Part shown: positions 14,101-14,617 of the stretch, piece by piece
How positions within the stretch are numbered: the stretch's first letter is position 1
Layout of the letters: the number at the start of each line of letters is the position of its first letter
From: an uncultured Eubacteriales bacterium
GTDB lineage: Bacteria > Bacillota > Clostridia > Christensenellales > Borkfalkiaceae
NCBI GenBank assembly: GCA_902767455.1
Contig: CACXHH010000094.1
Location: 1-14,617, forward strand
Direction of reading: 5' to 3'
DNA: 14,617 nt
The notes under the pieces: generated by a model
What the model was told of the DNA's origin: nothing
Databases searched by the model: none
Seen by the model: the letters and a program-made list of their open reading frames with translations, nothing else
Program-made: the position numbers and the translations under genes

Positions 14101-14331
14101 CTTGAAAAATTCAATATGAATTTGGCGGGAAACTACACGCTGTTCGCAAAATTCACTTTATCGGAAGCCCAAGTGACGAGCGATAAATCTTCCGACGAAC
14201 AACAGGGCGTAGAGAAAAAGGGTTGCGGCGGCGATCTCGGCGAAGGCGGTTACGGCGCGGTGGCGCTTATCTTCGCTACGCTCGCGCTTGTCTTGGCGGT
14301 ATTCACTAAGAAAAGGAGTATAAGAAAATGA
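11143..14331 (+). CDS. LamG-like/InlB B-repeat surface protein with a KGC-type C-terminal anchor
   Basis: This predicted cell-surface adhesin or glycan-binding protein has 1062 residues. A signal peptide (MKIRKKAIIFG..., likely cut after VTVFA at 29) leads to three related modules of concanavalin/LamG type at about 38-262, 272-487 and 503-715. Each has a gain-of-function-free layout: a YV-x-V strand, a (S/T)-V-x3-DG strand, an I-x-V-Y-V-(D/N)-G strand in copies 2 and 3, and a final LSDV-x-F or GGFTI strand. Four InlB B-type repeats (Flg_new-like) follow at about 722-787, 788-859, 861-932 and 934-1004, with GY-x-F-x-GWY and Y-x-L-(N/D)-GG signatures. The tail EKKGCGGDLGEGG (1024-1036), hydrophobic helix and TKKRSIRK resemble the tail of the other giant protein here. 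AAGGAG lies 5 bases before the ATG. Its stop overlaps the next start. The ligand is unknown. Confidence 0.87.
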   Translation: MKIRKKAIIFGLIAAVFALSLGSVTVFADVSASRTPAVELTYSNGTFSATNGFTASVTGSGVTPSNAMENAFRLDKTSYVTVTAPADKSFTTEGQGLTLVYRHKSSTNVNQVEDGGTESMDQLFSVEASDGRAAYICMSGLYYRSAKGTVTATQAGSNKFNLLTTLEKDVAISIPADGSGVKFFVSGMGADGEALYNFTKDVSVNVAKLFIEVAQTKGSSISIHKGDAKKTDYMTDTIILSDVAFYGKQFEKDDACDLFIERAGKRTFKEKFDLVYANGELSVNKEDYGVEVVGTGLVADSENTKAFRFNDTTTHLVVSAQNGKKLSESGAMTLVMTERVTSASTAGAFEHLLSVVDDEGQSANVCLGRLYLKIDGANAYTDTENLNAMKSETEQLVIVSIDPAGTISVYVNGYLVHHYFISSETKSANAVFATQLFGSRLSMENGSFIIRNPNIGNDSYNKNVLCLSDVKFFDRAMSPDDVFYYYRTTTAPVGVEALDESDYTSLIYGGVRKVSDNFIHGAFAFTDQTGYVAVSADGEASLTENGEGISFHFKQRSTTDVNVDDENEAAATLNATNADEAFVSTEKNTENGLIGAYICAGSVAYRGADGLKRVVAKSPTALLTTDWKTVSVVVNKIVRTIDVYVDGKKIQTYDDESGVVSDIVDLFSQTAERSGGTIYIRKSAETTDNTATMALGGFTIAEGGLTSDQVASYVDDLAGIISVKVVCDKTEDTVELFGESGTPIPAPSKTIEGYEFAGYYLDEEFVTPLEENATFSLTLPVIYARYSPVEYTVTYHLNGGEQNDENPATYNVETGAVFLAAQKQGYDFIGWYKTEDFVNHVTKFIPGTRGDVELYAKYSLKKYKITYALDGGLMTEDSVPTSYTVESQGFTLADAWKPHYDFIGWFTDEQKTTPFTSFDTSIAKDVTIYAAFSPVVYSIDYELNGGFFEGRTHITYTVEDAITLPAATKDGYDFDGWYTDEQLTQKLEKFNMNLAGNYTLFAKFTLSEAQVTSDKSSDEQQGVEKKGCGGDLGEGGYGAVALIFATLALVLAVFTKKRSIRK

Positions 14332-14617
14332 AAAAAACATTAGCGTTTATCGTTTGCATAAGTTTTGCGCTGTTCCCCGCGTTATCGGCAACGAAAACTG
14401 TCGACGTAACCGCGCTCGGCACTTCTAGAGCGTTTACGCAGACCGCGGCGGAAGCCGAACTTTCCGCGCAAACAAGCGACTACGAAGTAAACGCCGACAA
14501 CGTCGAACTATACGGTTCGGGCTCGTCGGTCATGACAATCGAAAACGGAGCGCTTATCTCCAACGCCGACGGCGAGCAGAAGACGATGTTCAAAAAAGAC
14601 GTGTTTTATTCGCGAAA
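14328..14617 (+). CDS. Secreted protein, N-terminal part; runs off the window
   Basis: The ATG at 14328 overlaps the TGA of the preceding gene by 4 bases (ATGA) and has AAGGAG at 14313-14318, 9 bases upstream, so the two are co-translated parts of one operon. About 96 codons are present. The start MKKTLAFIVCISFALFPALS is a signal peptide. The mature part is rich in Ala, Thr and acidic residues, and YEVNADNVELYGSG followed by VMTIENGALISNADGE looks like the opening strands of a beta-sandwich, perhaps another LamG-like module, but too little is visible to assign a family. Context suggests a second surface or partner protein. Confidence 0.8.
   Translation, partial: MKKTLAFIVCISFALFPALSATKTVDVTALGTSRAFTQTAAEAELSAQTSDYEVNADNVELYGSGSSVMTIENGALISNADGEQKTMFKKDVFYSR

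Overview
The window reads as chromosomal DNA of a Gram-positive-type anaerobe, most likely an uncultured member of the Clostridia (Bacillota). The reasons are Shine-Dalgarno sites of the AGGAG type, sigma-70/sigma-A promoters with 17-bp spacers, a lipoprotein, and large secreted repeat proteins with InlB-type B-repeats, BspA-type leucine-rich repeats and LamG-like modules of the kind common in gut Clostridia. The lineage call is an inference from style and families; there is no rRNA here to confirm it.

Layout, left to right. (1) 1-648, minus: the N-terminal 216 codons of ATP-dependent phosphoenolpyruvate carboxykinase (pckA), preceded by a leader and its own likely promoter. (2) 920-6049, minus: a three-gene operon transcribed from a TTGACA-17-TAAAAT promoter. 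Its order is an MBOAT O-acyltransferase (AlgI/DltB type), an SGNH-like partner fused to a BspA-type LRR tail, then a lipoprotein with three Ig-like domains and a transglutaminase-like domain. The first two genes fit an exopolymer O-acylation pair; the third is an extracytoplasmic enzyme of unknown substrate. A perfect 28-bp tandem duplication lies across the stop/start junction of the last two genes. (3) 6260-9133, minus: a 957-residue secreted repeat protein behind a perfect-consensus promoter and ahead of a strong GC hairpin terminator. (4) 9134-9454: a divergent intergenic region with promoters pointing both ways and an orphan plus-strand terminator. (5) 9455-10720, plus: a PlsC-like lysophospholipid acyltransferase with a four-cysteine zinc ribbon, followed by a two-hairpin terminator region. 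(6) 11143-14617, plus: a 1062-residue LamG/InlB-repeat surface protein with a long leader, overlapping by 4 bp a second secreted protein that runs off the window.

The common theme is the cell envelope: polymer acylation, a surface transglutaminase-like enzyme, a phospholipid acyltransferase and two giant surface proteins. The most interesting signal is that both giant proteins end in the same unusual tail, Lys-Gly-Cys followed by a small-residue-rich stretch, one hydrophobic helix and a Lys/Arg end. This looks like a cysteine-centred cell-surface sorting signal in place of LPXTG. Other signals worth checking are the conserved Cys/His pattern of the repeat array, the 28-bp duplication, a hairpin-associated sequence found at two distant sites, and two long structured leaders.
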